Shown here piece by piece: positions 7,040 to 15,406 of a stretch of 64,000 nucleotides of DNA. The DNA is from Sphingopyxis sp. (GTDB lineage Bacteria; Pseudomonadota; Alphaproteobacteria; Sphingomonadales; Sphingomonadaceae). Under the pieces are notes generated by a model. That model saw nothing but the letters and a program-made list of their open reading frames with translations. It had not been told where the DNA came from and searched no databases. Location: NCBI RefSeq assembly GCF_016704835.1, contig NZ_JADIZJ010000001.1, forward strand, positions 496,001 to 560,000, in the 5' to 3' direction. A program made the translations under genes and the position numbers. Position 1 is the first letter of the stretch; each line of letters starts with the position of its first letter.

Positions 7040-9379
7040 TCATTGATCGCCCCCCGGCAACCGATCCGCCAGCGCGACAGTCGACAGCCGCATCGTCTCC
7101 ATCACGTTCGCCAGCCCGCGCAGTTCCATCAGTAACGCGCGGCGCGCCGCGAGGATGTCGGGCGTCGCGGGCTCGGCGAACCCCATATGGCGCATCAGCG
7201 ACAGGCCGTTGGCGAACAGCAATTTGCCGATAGCGGCTTCGCTGCTGATCCGGCGGAGCAGATAGGCCTGCTTGCCCTCGGTCAGCGCGGCGTCGAGCAA
7301 GGCCTTTTCATCGACCGCATCGCCAAGCCGTGCGCGCGCGAGCAGATCGGCGACAACCGAATAGGCCTCGGCATAAGGCAGCAGGATCGCGTGGCCGACA
7401 ACGGGCTGGCAACGGCGCAGCAGCTGCACGATGCCGCGGTCGCCGCTGGCGAGGCGACGGTCCCACAGCGGGTCGATGCGTTCAAGTTCGGCGCGCAAGG
7501 CGGCCATATGCTCGTCGCGCGGCGGATAGAAGAATTCGAATTTGAACAGGTCTCGCAGGCGATCGATCTCGTCCCAGAACGCCGCTGTCGCGTCGCGGCT
7601 ATCGGCGTCGCGCAGTTCGAACAGCGCGAGTTCGATCATCGCGCGGTTGAGGAAATGATGCGCAATGATGTTGCGATAATAGCTCGCCATCGGATGTTTG
7701 GCGGGGTCGATCGAATAGACATTTTCGCTGCCCGCTTCGTAGCGGGTGAGCAGCCCGCTGGTGACGAGCGTATCGACGGTGGCGGAAAGCGCGGCGTCGT
7801 CTCCGCTGCCCAGTTCGCTGCTGATCCGGATGCCGCGCGCCCGCGCCCAGTCGGTCACCGCACCGATCGCGCCGAGCAGTTCGGCCGAGGTGGCCCCGCG
7901 CGGCGCCATGCCGAGCAGGATCAGGCACATCACCGAAGTCACCGTCAGCGGCGTCACCCGGTTCGCCTCGACCGCGACCGCAAAGGCGATTTTTTCGAGC
8001 GCGCGCTTGTCGTCGGCACCGGGCGCGGTGTCGATCACCACCGGGTTGCCGATGTCGAGCCGGATGCGCCCTGACGGTTCGCGCAGGCTCTTCATATAGC
8101 CAATGAACCACGACAGGCTCTCGGGCTTTTTGCTGCGCCCCGTCTGTTCGGCGGCATATTCCTCGACATCGCGGATCAAGTCGAAGCTGGTGACAAAGGG
8201 GACAAAATGGACCCCGCGTGTCCCCGTCGCGTGGGCGGCGTCGAGGACATATTTCATCAGGCCATATTTGGGCGGCATCAGCTTGCCGAGCCGCGAGCGC
8301 GTGCCCTCGAATGCCCAGCTGAGCGGGAAACGCTTCGCGAGCAGCCAAGCGATATAGTGGCGCAGCACGAGCTTATAGACCGGCTGGTCCTGAAAGCTGC
8401 GGCGGATGAAGATCATCCCCGAGCGGCGGAAAAATTCGCCCATCACTGCAAAGTCGAGATTGGCACCGCCGAAGCTGTGCAGCATCGGCATGTCGTTTTC
8501 GTAAGTGAGGCGGCTGGGCGTCGCGCCATCGATATAGGTTTTGTGGGTAAAAAGGATCGCGGTCGGATGCTCGCGCAGGATCGCGCGGAGCCGCGCGAGC
8601 TCGGCGGCGTCGACCTCCATTTCGGGCGCGTAGCCGCCGAACATCATGCGGTCGAGCCGGGCGCGCAGGTCGAGGAACAGCGCGCTGGGCCGCGCGACGA
8701 CCTCTTTCATTAGCGGGCGGGCTTCGCGAAACAGATCCGCGACCGGGCGGCCGGTTGCCTCGGACAATTCGGCGAGTGCGGCGCGGAATTTGGGGCTGGT
8801 GCGCAGGCCATCGGCGACGAAGCGCGGCACCTTGTAGCGGGTGCCGCGGATGCCGCGTTCGGCGACGTCGAGCGCGAGCCCCGCCTGCCGCGCGACGAAA
8901 CCGGCGAATTCGGCGCCATCGGGGCCAGCCGCATCGCCGCCGCCGGTTTGCGCCGCGAACCGGCTACGCAGCGCGTCGAGCGTCGCCGCGTCACCGACCA
9001 ATATTTGCGCGCGGCGGCGGTCGCGGAGCAGGATCAGCCGCGCGCGGAGCGGCCCGGGATGGCGCGGGTCGCCGAAGATGATGTGGCGGAATTTGAGTGC
9101 GCGGTCGCGCTCGAAGCCCGGAATGCGCCACGCGACGCGCAGCGGCACCACCTGGCGTGACGGCTGCCCGTCGAGCCGAGCGCGGAGCGTTTCGAGCGGC
9201 AGGGCATGGTCGTCGTCGGCGATCGCAAGGCTGGCCCATTGCGGCTCAGTCTCGCCCGCAGTGGCATGAACCCAGTCGAGCAAGAGCTGGCGTTCGACAC
9301 CGTTGCGCGCGTCGATGATGTAGAGCCGGTCGGCCGCATCCTCCGTTATAATGGGGGTGCGGGCGGTTCCGTCGGCCAC
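7040..9379 (-). CDS. plsB: Glycerol-3-phosphate 1-O-acyltransferase, PlsB-like
   Basis: The enzyme acylates sn-glycerol 3-phosphate at position 1, the first step to phosphatidate. At 779 residues it is close to the long PlsB type. The acyltransferase motif I is HKTYID with His279 and Asp284; motif II is IRRSFQDQPVY (about 325-335); motif III is EGTRSR starting at Glu358; and a VHFVPF segment follows. The long helical C-terminal half is typical of PlsB. The start is a GTG at 9379 with a strong GGAGGGG upstream, and a perfect 30-bp inverted repeat sits just before it. The next gene upstream supplies a PlsC-type domain, so steps 1 and 2 of phosphatidate synthesis are adjacent. Confidence 0.88.
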   Translation of the reverse strand: MADGTARTPIITEDAADRLYIIDARNGVERQLLLDWVHATAGETEPQWASLAIADDDHALPLETLRARLDGQPSRQVVPLRVAWRIPGFERDRALKFRHIIFGDPRHPGPLRARLILLRDRRRAQILVGDAATLDALRSRFAAQTGGGDAAGPDGAEFAGFVARQAGLALDVAERGIRGTRYKVPRFVADGLRTSPKFRAALAELSEATGRPVADLFREARPLMKEVVARPSALFLDLRARLDRMMFGGYAPEMEVDAAELARLRAILREHPTAILFTHKTYIDGATPSRLTYENDMPMLHSFGGANLDFAVMGEFFRRSGMIFIRRSFQDQPVYKLVLRHYIAWLLAKRFPLSWAFEGTRSRLGKLMPPKYGLMKYVLDAAHATGTRGVHFVPFVTSFDLIRDVEEYAAEQTGRSKKPESLSWFIGYMKSLREPSGRIRLDIGNPVVIDTAPGADDKRALEKIAFAVAVEANRVTPLTVTSVMCLILLGMAPRGATSAELLGAIGAVTDWARARGIRISSELGSGDDAALSATVDTLVTSGLLTRYEAGSENVYSIDPAKHPMASYYRNIIAHHFLNRAMIELALFELRDADSRDATAAFWDEIDRLRDLFKFEFFYPPRDEHMAALRAELERIDPLWDRRLASGDRGIVQLLRRCQPVVGHAILLPYAEAYSVVADLLARARLGDAVDEKALLDAALTEGKQAYLLRRISSEAAIGKLLFANGLSLMRHMGFAEPATPDILAARRALLMELRGLANVMETMRLSTVALADRLPGGDQ

Positions 9380-9394
9380 TGGTTAAAACCCCTC

Positions 9395-9470
9395 CGTTAT
9401 TGCGAGCGTAGCGAAGCAATCCAGCGTGGGGCGGGCCGCCCTGGATTGCTTCGCTACGCTCGCAATAACG
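9395..9470. repeat. Perfect 30-bp intergenic inverted repeat
   Basis: The arms 9395-9424 and 9441-9470 are exact reverse complements (30 of 30), with a 16-base GC-rich spacer. The core ATTGCGAGCGTAGCGAAGCA recurs with small changes at 51630-51700, so this is a dispersed family. The element sits between the HAD-PlsC gene and the PlsB-like gene. Confidence 0.85.
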
Positions 9471-9484
9471 AGGTGAACCATGCG

Positions 9485-11092
9485 CTAGGTCGCCCTTCCC
9501 TTTCTCGGGGAGGCTTTCTTGGTGGCCGCCTTTGTCGCGGGCGCCTTTTTCTTCGCGGCGGGTTTTTTGGCCACTGTCTTCTTGGACTTGGCTTTTTCGG
9601 CCTTCACCTCGGGGACAGCAGCCTCTGGCGTAGGTTCCTTCGCCACCGATTCCGCCACGCTTTCCTCGGGCTGGCCGAGGGTACGCAAGAACATGTTACG
9701 GACATCGCGGACATGGTTGTTAATCGTCCGCGGGGTCCACCCCGCCGTATCGACCGGCGGCAACACGGTGACGCGCACCGTTGCGGGCCGCATCACGAAC
9801 TCGTTCTTCGGCGCGACGTCGGTGGCGTTATGGATCACGATCGGGACGATCGGCACCCCGGCCTGCATCGCCAGGTGGAAGCCACCCTTCTTGAACGGTT
9901 CAAGCTTCGGGGTCAGGCTGCGCGTGCCTTCGGGCGAGATGCAGATCGACTTGCCCTCGATCTTGATCGCGTCGACCAGCGGCTCCATCGCCTTGATCGC
10001 GCTCTTGCCGTCGGCGCGGTCGACGAAGACAGTGCCGCCCCATTCCATCAGCTTGCCGAGGATGGGGATGTTCTTGATCTCTTTCTTGCCCACTCCGCCC
10101 ATGTCGCGGCGGATGAGCTTGGCGAGGATCATCACATCGGCCTTGCTCTGGTGGTTGAAGATGAAGACGCAGGGTCGAGAAGACCACAGGTTCTTTTCGT
10201 CCTCGACCTCGAGTTCGACCCCGGTGATCGCGGTCGCGAAATCGCCGAACAGCCCGATCGAGAAATTCGCTGCCTCGCGCTGTGAGCGCGTCAGCGCCCA
10301 GATCGGCAGGCCGGCGGCAAAGGCGCCAACAAGCGAGCCCGTGGCGTAAATGGTGCGGGTGTAATCGACCCAGCTTGGCGTGCCGCGGCTGCCGAATCGC
10401 TGCACCGGCCAGCCATTTTCCTCGGCAATGGCTTTCAGTTTCAAATTCGGGTTGAGCGGGCGCGGCTTGCCGACGCGTTCCAGCAGTTCGATATCGTCGT
10501 CGCTGTCCGAATAGAAAAAGCTCTGGTCGAGATCGAGGCCATATTCGACGGCGAGTTCCTCGGCGGCGAGCACCTTGCCGTCCCCGAAACAGAGCGGGCG
10601 GATGATGTCGCCGGTGAAGACACCATCCTCGATTTCATAGGCCGAGCATTTGATGTCCGTGATACCAAGGTCGCGCGCGGTCGGTTCGATTTGATAGATC
10701 GTCGCCGACGAGATGATCGCGACGCGGTGCCCCTTCGCCTGATGCGCCTCGATGATCGCGCGGGTTTCGGGGTAAATCTTGCGCGCGATATGCTTTTTGT
10801 AGAGCTCTTCGCCGAACTCGATAAACCTTTGTTCCTCGACGCCTTTCATGAATTTCGCGGCGCCCGACATCAGGCCGGAAAATCCGATGGTGCCGAGGCT
10901 GTGCTGCGCGATAACCTGCACGGTTTCGGCGATCTCTTCCATCGACATTTCGCGGCGCTGGAATTTCTCGCGCAGCATCGCCGTGGCGGAATAGCCCGAG
11001 ATGATGGTGCCGTCGAAATCGAACAGCGCGGCGATATGCGACCCCGGCTCCGATGCTAGAACTTCATCCAAATGCGGTTGCGGCCTCGCCAC
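9485..11092 (-). CDS. Two-domain HAD-IB phosphatase / 1-acylglycerol-3-phosphate acyltransferase
   Basis: The 535-residue protein joins two enzymes. Residues 20-215 are a HAD-IB (SerB-like) phosphatase: DFDGT with Asp25 and Asp27, IISSA around 126-130, and the metal-binding FYSDSDDD. Residues 300-460 are a PlsC-type acyltransferase: NHQSKAD with His314 and Asp319, EGTRS from Glu388, and a VPIVPIVI strand. The second domain should acylate lysophosphatidate to phosphatidate; the first could remove phosphate, giving diacylglycerol, though its substrate is unproven. The last 46 or so residues are a Lys/Ala-rich histone-like tail like that of the WS/DGAT. The start is GTG at 11092 after GGGGAG. 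Confidence 0.88.
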   Translation of the reverse strand: MARPQPHLDEVLASEPGSHIAALFDFDGTIISGYSATAMLREKFQRREMSMEEIAETVQVIAQHSLGTIGFSGLMSGAAKFMKGVEEQRFIEFGEELYKKHIARKIYPETRAIIEAHQAKGHRVAIISSATIYQIEPTARDLGITDIKCSAYEIEDGVFTGDIIRPLCFGDGKVLAAEELAVEYGLDLDQSFFYSDSDDDIELLERVGKPRPLNPNLKLKAIAEENGWPVQRFGSRGTPSWVDYTRTIYATGSLVGAFAAGLPIWALTRSQREAANFSIGLFGDFATAITGVELEVEDEKNLWSSRPCVFIFNHQSKADVMILAKLIRRDMGGVGKKEIKNIPILGKLMEWGGTVFVDRADGKSAIKAMEPLVDAIKIEGKSICISPEGTRSLTPKLEPFKKGGFHLAMQAGVPIVPIVIHNATDVAPKNEFVMRPATVRVTVLPPVDTAGWTPRTINNHVRDVRNMFLRTLGQPEESVAESVAKEPTPEAAVPEVKAEKAKSKKTVAKKPAAKKKAPATKAATKKASPRKGRAT

Positions 11093-11160
11093 GTCTGTCT
11101 CCCCACCAACGGCTATAATGCCGCTTTACCTAGGCACAGTGACAGTAAAGATGGCGTTTA

Positions 11161-11784
11161 TCAATGGCGCGAAAGTGCCGCTGCCTCGCGCGCCAGCGTC
11201 TCGATCCGCGCGGGATCGAGCGGCCCCGACGGGACCACCCAGCTGCCGCCGACGCACACCACCGCTTCGAGCGCGAGCCAGTCGGGTGCAGTCGACAGGC
11301 TGATGCCGCCGGTCGGGCAGAAGCGCGCCTGACTGAAGGGACCGGCAAGCGCTTTCAGCGCCGGAATGCCGCCACTGGTCGCCGCGGGAAAGAATTTGAA
11401 GCGGTCGAGGCCGAGGTCCATCCCGCGCATGATGTCGCCGGCGTTGGCGGTACCTGGCAGGAACGGAATGCCGCTGGCGACTGCGGCCTTGCCGAGATTG
11501 TCGGTGAGCCCGGGCGAGACGATGAACTCGGCGCCGGCGTGGATTGCGCCCGCCAGCATCGCAGGGTCGAGCACGGTCCCCGCGCCGACGATAGCGCCTT
11601 TCACGGCTTTCATCGCGGTGATCGCGTCGAGCGCGGCAGGGGTGCGGAGGGTGACCTCCAGAACCGTCAGCCCGCCCGCGACGAGCGCCTCGGCCATCGG
11701 CACCGCGTCTTCGACCCGGTCGATGACGATCACCGGGATGACGGGGGCAAGGCGCATGATCTGGTCGATCGATTGGTCGGTCAT
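11161..11784 (-). CDS. eda: 2-dehydro-3-deoxyphosphogluconate (KDPG) aldolase
   Basis: Eda cleaves KDPG to pyruvate and glyceraldehyde 3-phosphate, the last step of the Entner-Doudoroff pathway. The 207-residue size is normal. The key residues are present: Glu43 and Arg47 in LEVTLRTPA and the Schiff-base Lys130 in DRFKFFPAA. GGI near residue 168 would bind phosphate. The ribosome-binding site AAGGA lies seven bases before the ATG. It is downstream of edd and zwf on the same strand, separated from edd by 94 bp that hold an inverted repeat, so expression may be partly independent. Confidence 0.96.
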   Translation of the reverse strand: MTDQSIDQIMRLAPVIPVIVIDRVEDAVPMAEALVAGGLTVLEVTLRTPAALDAITAMKAVKGAIVGAGTVLDPAMLAGAIHAGAEFIVSPGLTDNLGKAAVASGIPFLPGTANAGDIMRGMDLGLDRFKFFPAATSGGIPALKALAGPFSQARFCPTGGISLSTAPDWLALEAVVCVGGSWVVPSGPLDPARIETLAREAAALSRH

Positions 11785-11800
11785 TTCTATTCCTTCGTCG

Positions 11801-11867
11801 CCCCCGCGAAGGCGGGGCGGTTGGCAAGTTGGCGCAAAGCCGATGGCGGCCCCCGCCTTCGCGGGGG
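11801..11867. repeat. Perfect 17-bp inverted repeat between eda and edd
   Basis: CCCCCGCGAAGGCGGGG at 11801-11817 is the exact reverse complement of 11851-11867. It belongs to the same family as the element at 90-168. It would form a strong stem in the edd-eda transcript. Confidence 0.8.
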
Positions 11868-11878
11868 GGGGCGCCGGA

Positions 11879-13720
11879 CTAAATCACGCTCTCCATCGCC
11901 GCCAACACCGCCGACCCGCCCTTTTCGGCTTCGTCGGCGTGGTGGCGGAACAGGGCGAACAGTTCGCGGCCTACGCCGAGCGCAGGCGGCGGCGCAACGG
12001 CGGGGGTGCGCGCGGCCCAGATTGCGGGGTCGACCAGCGCCAGCACTTCGCCCTGGCGCGCGCAGACGCGGACGATGTCGCCGTCGGTGAGGAAGGCCAG
12101 CGGGCCGCTGACCCCGTCGGCGCCGGGCAGCGCCTCGGGCGAGAGGTGGATTACCGCGGGCACCTTGCCGCTGGCGCCCGACATCCGTCCGTCGGTGAGC
12201 AGCGCGACGCGGAAACCGCGGTCCTGCAGCACGCCGAGTGCGGGGGTCAGCTTGTGAAGTTCGGGCATACCGTTGGCGCGCGGCCCCTGAAAACGGACGA
12301 CGACGATGGCGTCTTGTTCGAGTTCACCCGCCTTGAACGCCGCCAGCACCGCGTCCTGATTGTCGAAGATCCGGCACGGCGCCTCGATCGTCCAGCGATC
12401 TTCGGCGACCGCGCTCGTCTTGATAATCGCGCGGCCGAGATTGCCCGTGAGCAGGCGCATCCCGCCGTCGGGCGAAAAAGGCGCGATAACGGGACGCAGC
12501 ATCGTGTCGTCGCGGCTTTCGGTGGGCGCGGGTTGCCATTGCAGCGCATCCTCGGCGAGCACGGGCTCGCTCGCATAGTCGGCCATCGTCCCGCCCACCG
12601 TCAGCACATCGCCGTGCAGCAGCCTCGCATCGAGCAACTCGCGCACGATATAGCCGATGCCGCCTGCGGCATGGAAATTGTTCACATCGCCCGCGCCGTT
12701 CGGATAAACGCGCGCGAGCAGCGGCACCGCATGGCTGAGCTCGTCGAAATCCTGCCAGTCGATGATGATCCCCGCCGCGCGCGCGATCGCCGGCAGGTGG
12801 ATCGCGTGGTTGGTCGACCCGCCCGTCGCGAGCAGCCCGATCGCAGCGTTGATGATCGCCTTCTCGTCGACGCAGCGCGCCAGCGGGCGATAGTCGTCGC
12901 CGTCCCAGCCGATCGCGGCCACCCGGTGCGTTGCGGCGCGGGTGAGCTCTTGGCGCAATTTGGTGCCGGGGTTGGTGAAGGCGCTGCCGGGGATGTGGAG
13001 CCCCATCAACTCCATCATCATCTGGTTGCTGTTGGCAGTGCCGTAAAAGGTGCAGGTGCCCGCGCCATGATAGGAGGCCGCTTCGGCGTCGAGCAGTTCG
13101 TCGCGGGTCGCCTTGCCTTCGGCATAAAGCTGGCGGACGCGCTGTTTTTCCTTGTTGGCGAGCCCCGAAGGCATCGGCCCGGCGGGGATCAATATCTGCG
13201 GCAGATGGCCGAAGCGCAGCGCGCCGATCAGCAGACCGGGGACGATCTTGTCGCAGATGCCGAGCAGCAACACGCTCTCGAACATCGCATGGCTGAGCGC
13301 GATCGCGGTCCCTTGCGCGATATTGTCGCGACTGAACAGCGACAGGTCCATGCCCGCCTGCCCCTGCGTCACCCCGTCGCACATCGCAGGGACGCCGCCC
13401 GCGACCTGCGCGGTGGCGCCGACTTCGCGCGCAAAGAGTTTGATCTGCTCGGGGTAGCGGCCATAGGGCTGATGCGCCGAGAGCATGTCGTTGTAGCTGG
13501 TGACGATCCCGATGTTCATCGCGCAGCCGGTGCGGATCACCGGCTTGTCGTCGCCCGCCGCGGCGAAGCCATGCGCGAGGTTGCCGCACGACAGATTGCC
13601 GCGGTTGGTCCCCGCTTGGCGCTGGCGGTCCATCAGGTCGAGATAGGCGGCGCGGCCCTTGCGGCTGCGCTCGACGATCCGCTCGGTCACTTTTGCGATG
13701 GCGGGGTGAAGATCAGTCAT
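11879..13720 (-). CDS. edd: Phosphogluconate dehydratase
   Basis: Edd dehydrates 6-phosphogluconate to KDPG and carries an oxygen-sensitive [4Fe-4S] cluster. At 613 residues it matches the IlvD/Edd family. Recognisable segments are [78 protein letters not shown] and [14 protein letters not shown], which include the conserved cysteines and the C-terminal substrate-binding loop. The start overlaps the end of zwf by 8 bp, so the two are co-translated. With eda downstream, the order is zwf-edd-eda. Confidence 0.96.
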   Translation of the reverse strand: MTDLHPAIAKVTERIVERSRKGRAAYLDLMDRQRQAGTNRGNLSCGNLAHGFAAAGDDKPVIRTGCAMNIGIVTSYNDMLSAHQPYGRYPEQIKLFAREVGATAQVAGGVPAMCDGVTQGQAGMDLSLFSRDNIAQGTAIALSHAMFESVLLLGICDKIVPGLLIGALRFGHLPQILIPAGPMPSGLANKEKQRVRQLYAEGKATRDELLDAEAASYHGAGTCTFYGTANSNQMMMELMGLHIPGSAFTNPGTKLRQELTRAATHRVAAIGWDGDDYRPLARCVDEKAIINAAIGLLATGGSTNHAIHLPAIARAAGIIIDWQDFDELSHAVPLLARVYPNGAGDVNNFHAAGGIGYIVRELLDARLLHGDVLTVGGTMADYASEPVLAEDALQWQPAPTESRDDTMLRPVIAPFSPDGGMRLLTGNLGRAIIKTSAVAEDRWTIEAPCRIFDNQDAVLAAFKAGELEQDAIVVVRFQGPRANGMPELHKLTPALGVLQDRGFRVALLTDGRMSGASGKVPAVIHLSPEALPGADGVSGPLAFLTDGDIVRVCARQGEVLALVDPAIWAARTPAVAPPPALGVGRELFALFRHHADEAEKGGSAVLAAMESVI

Positions 13721-15176
13721 GCCAGCTTGCCCCGTCGCGTTCGATCAGCGCGATCGCGCTCGACGGACCCCAACTGCCCGCCGTATAGCTCTGCGGCGCC
13801 ATGTCGACCGCGGCCCAGGCGTCGCGGATCGAATCGATCCACTGCCATTGCGCCTCGACCTCATCGCGGCGCACGAACAGGGTCTGGTCGCCCTCGATGA
13901 AATCGAGCAGCAGGCGTTCGTACGCAATCCGCCGCCGTTCGCCCGCGAAGCTGTGCGAGAGCGAGACGTCCATTGTCACCTCTTTCAGCTTCACCCCGTC
14001 GCGGTCGAGCCCTGGCTGTTTCGCCATCACCTTAACGCGGATATTCTCTTCGGGCTGCAGGTTGATGATCATCATATTGGCGTCGAGCTTGCCTGCCCCG
14101 ACCCGCGCAAAGATGTTGTGCGGTACCGGCTTGAACTGGATCAGCACTTCGGACTTGCGCTGGGGCATGCGCTTGCCGGTGCGCAGATAAAAGGGCACGC
14201 CCTTCCAGCGCCAATTGTCGATATAGGCCTTGATCGCGACGAAGGTTTCGGTGTTCGACGGTTGACCCAGCTCGTCGGCATAGCCCGCGACCGCGCTGCC
14301 ATTGACCGCGCCGCTGCTATACTGCCCCTTCACGCTATGCGCCTTCACGTCCTCGGCGGTCAGCTTGCGCAGCGAACGGAGCAACTTGACCTTCTCGTCG
14401 CGCACCGCGGTCGACGACACGCTCGACGGCGGTTCCATCGCGATGATCGAGAGCAGCTGGAGCATATGGTTCTGGACCATGTCCTTGAGCGCGCCGACCC
14501 CGTCATAATAGGAGACGCGGCCTTCGAGACCGACGGTTTCGGCGACGGTGATCTGGACATGGTCGATCGCCTGCGCATTCCACAGCGGCTCGAACAACAT
14601 ATTGGCAAAGCGCAGCGCGAGCAGGTTCTGCACCGTTTCCTTGCCGAGATAATGGTCGATGCGGAACACATGGTCCTCGGCGAAGGCATCGCCGACCTGT
14701 TGATTGACTTCGCGCGACGAAGCGAGGTCGTGGCCGATCGGCTTTTCCATCGCGATGCGGCATTCGGCGCAGGCGATGCCCGCGGCCTTCAGCCCCTGCG
14801 CGATCGGTCCGAACATCGATGGCGGGGTCGAAAGATAGACACCGATCGGGCGCTGCATCCGGTCGCCGAGCAGCGCGGCAAGCTCGTCATAGCCCGTGCC
14901 CGACCCGGCATCGATCGCGCAATAGTCGATGCGCGCGAGAAAGGCCGCGACGGCAGCGTCTTCAATTCGGTCGTCGGGCAGATGCTCGGCCAGCGCCTCG
15001 CGCACCTGCTGCTGGACCGCGTCACGGTCCATCTTCGAGCGCCCCGATCCGATGATCGTCAGCGCGTCGGCGAGCAGCCCGTCGAGGTGGAGATTATAGA
15101 GCGAGGGAAAGAGCATGCGCTGCGCGAGGTCGCCCGTCGCGCCGAACAGCACCAATGTTTCGACTTTCACGCTCAC
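13713..15176 (-). CDS. zwf: Glucose-6-phosphate 1-dehydrogenase
   Basis: Zwf oxidises glucose 6-phosphate to 6-phosphogluconolactone with NAD(P)+. The 487-residue protein has the N-terminal cofactor motif [19 protein letters not shown] (residues 11-29) and the substrate-binding motif [13 protein letters not shown] with the family lysine. The C-terminal beta-sheet domain includes [16 protein letters not shown]. No 6-phosphogluconolactonase gene (pgl) follows; edd overlaps directly. The region before the start leads into an inverted repeat shared with the divergent glpD gene. Confidence 0.96.
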   Translation of the reverse strand: MSVKVETLVLFGATGDLAQRMLFPSLYNLHLDGLLADALTIIGSGRSKMDRDAVQQQVREALAEHLPDDRIEDAAVAAFLARIDYCAIDAGSGTGYDELAALLGDRMQRPIGVYLSTPPSMFGPIAQGLKAAGIACAECRIAMEKPIGHDLASSREVNQQVGDAFAEDHVFRIDHYLGKETVQNLLALRFANMLFEPLWNAQAIDHVQITVAETVGLEGRVSYYDGVGALKDMVQNHMLQLLSIIAMEPPSSVSSTAVRDEKVKLLRSLRKLTAEDVKAHSVKGQYSSGAVNGSAVAGYADELGQPSNTETFVAIKAYIDNWRWKGVPFYLRTGKRMPQRKSEVLIQFKPVPHNIFARVGAGKLDANMMIINLQPEENIRVKVMAKQPGLDRDGVKLKEVTMDVSLSHSFAGERRRIAYERLLLDFIEGDQTLFVRRDEVEAQWQWIDSIRDAWAAVDMAPQSYTAGSWGPSSAIALIERDGASWHD

Positions 15177-15268
15177 GCCAGTCCCCTTGGATATCCATCA
15201 GGGGAAATGGCGGAGCGGGGGCATGATTGCAACGCGCATACGTAAGCCGCGGCGATTCCCTGCCCTTC

Positions 15269-15341
15269 GTCAACCCGGACTTGAATCCGAGATCCATGCA
15301 AGCGGCGACGTCATCGACCCCGGATCAAGTCCGGGGTGACG
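15269..15341. repeat. Inverted repeat between zwf and glpD
   Basis: CGTCAACCCGGACTTGAATC at 15269-15288 pairs imperfectly with the right arm at 15316-15341. The right arm also contains its own perfect 7-bp palindrome (CCCCGGA and TCCGGGG, 15318-15336). Sequences of this CCCCGGATCAAGTCCGGGG type are a dispersed family in sphingomonad and other alphaproteobacterial genomes. Confidence 0.65.
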
Positions 15342-15406
15342 ATTGCCGGCCGCACCGCCTAAAGGATGGGTTCAATCCCGCGAAGAAGGATTCTAAGAAC
15401 ACTCCC

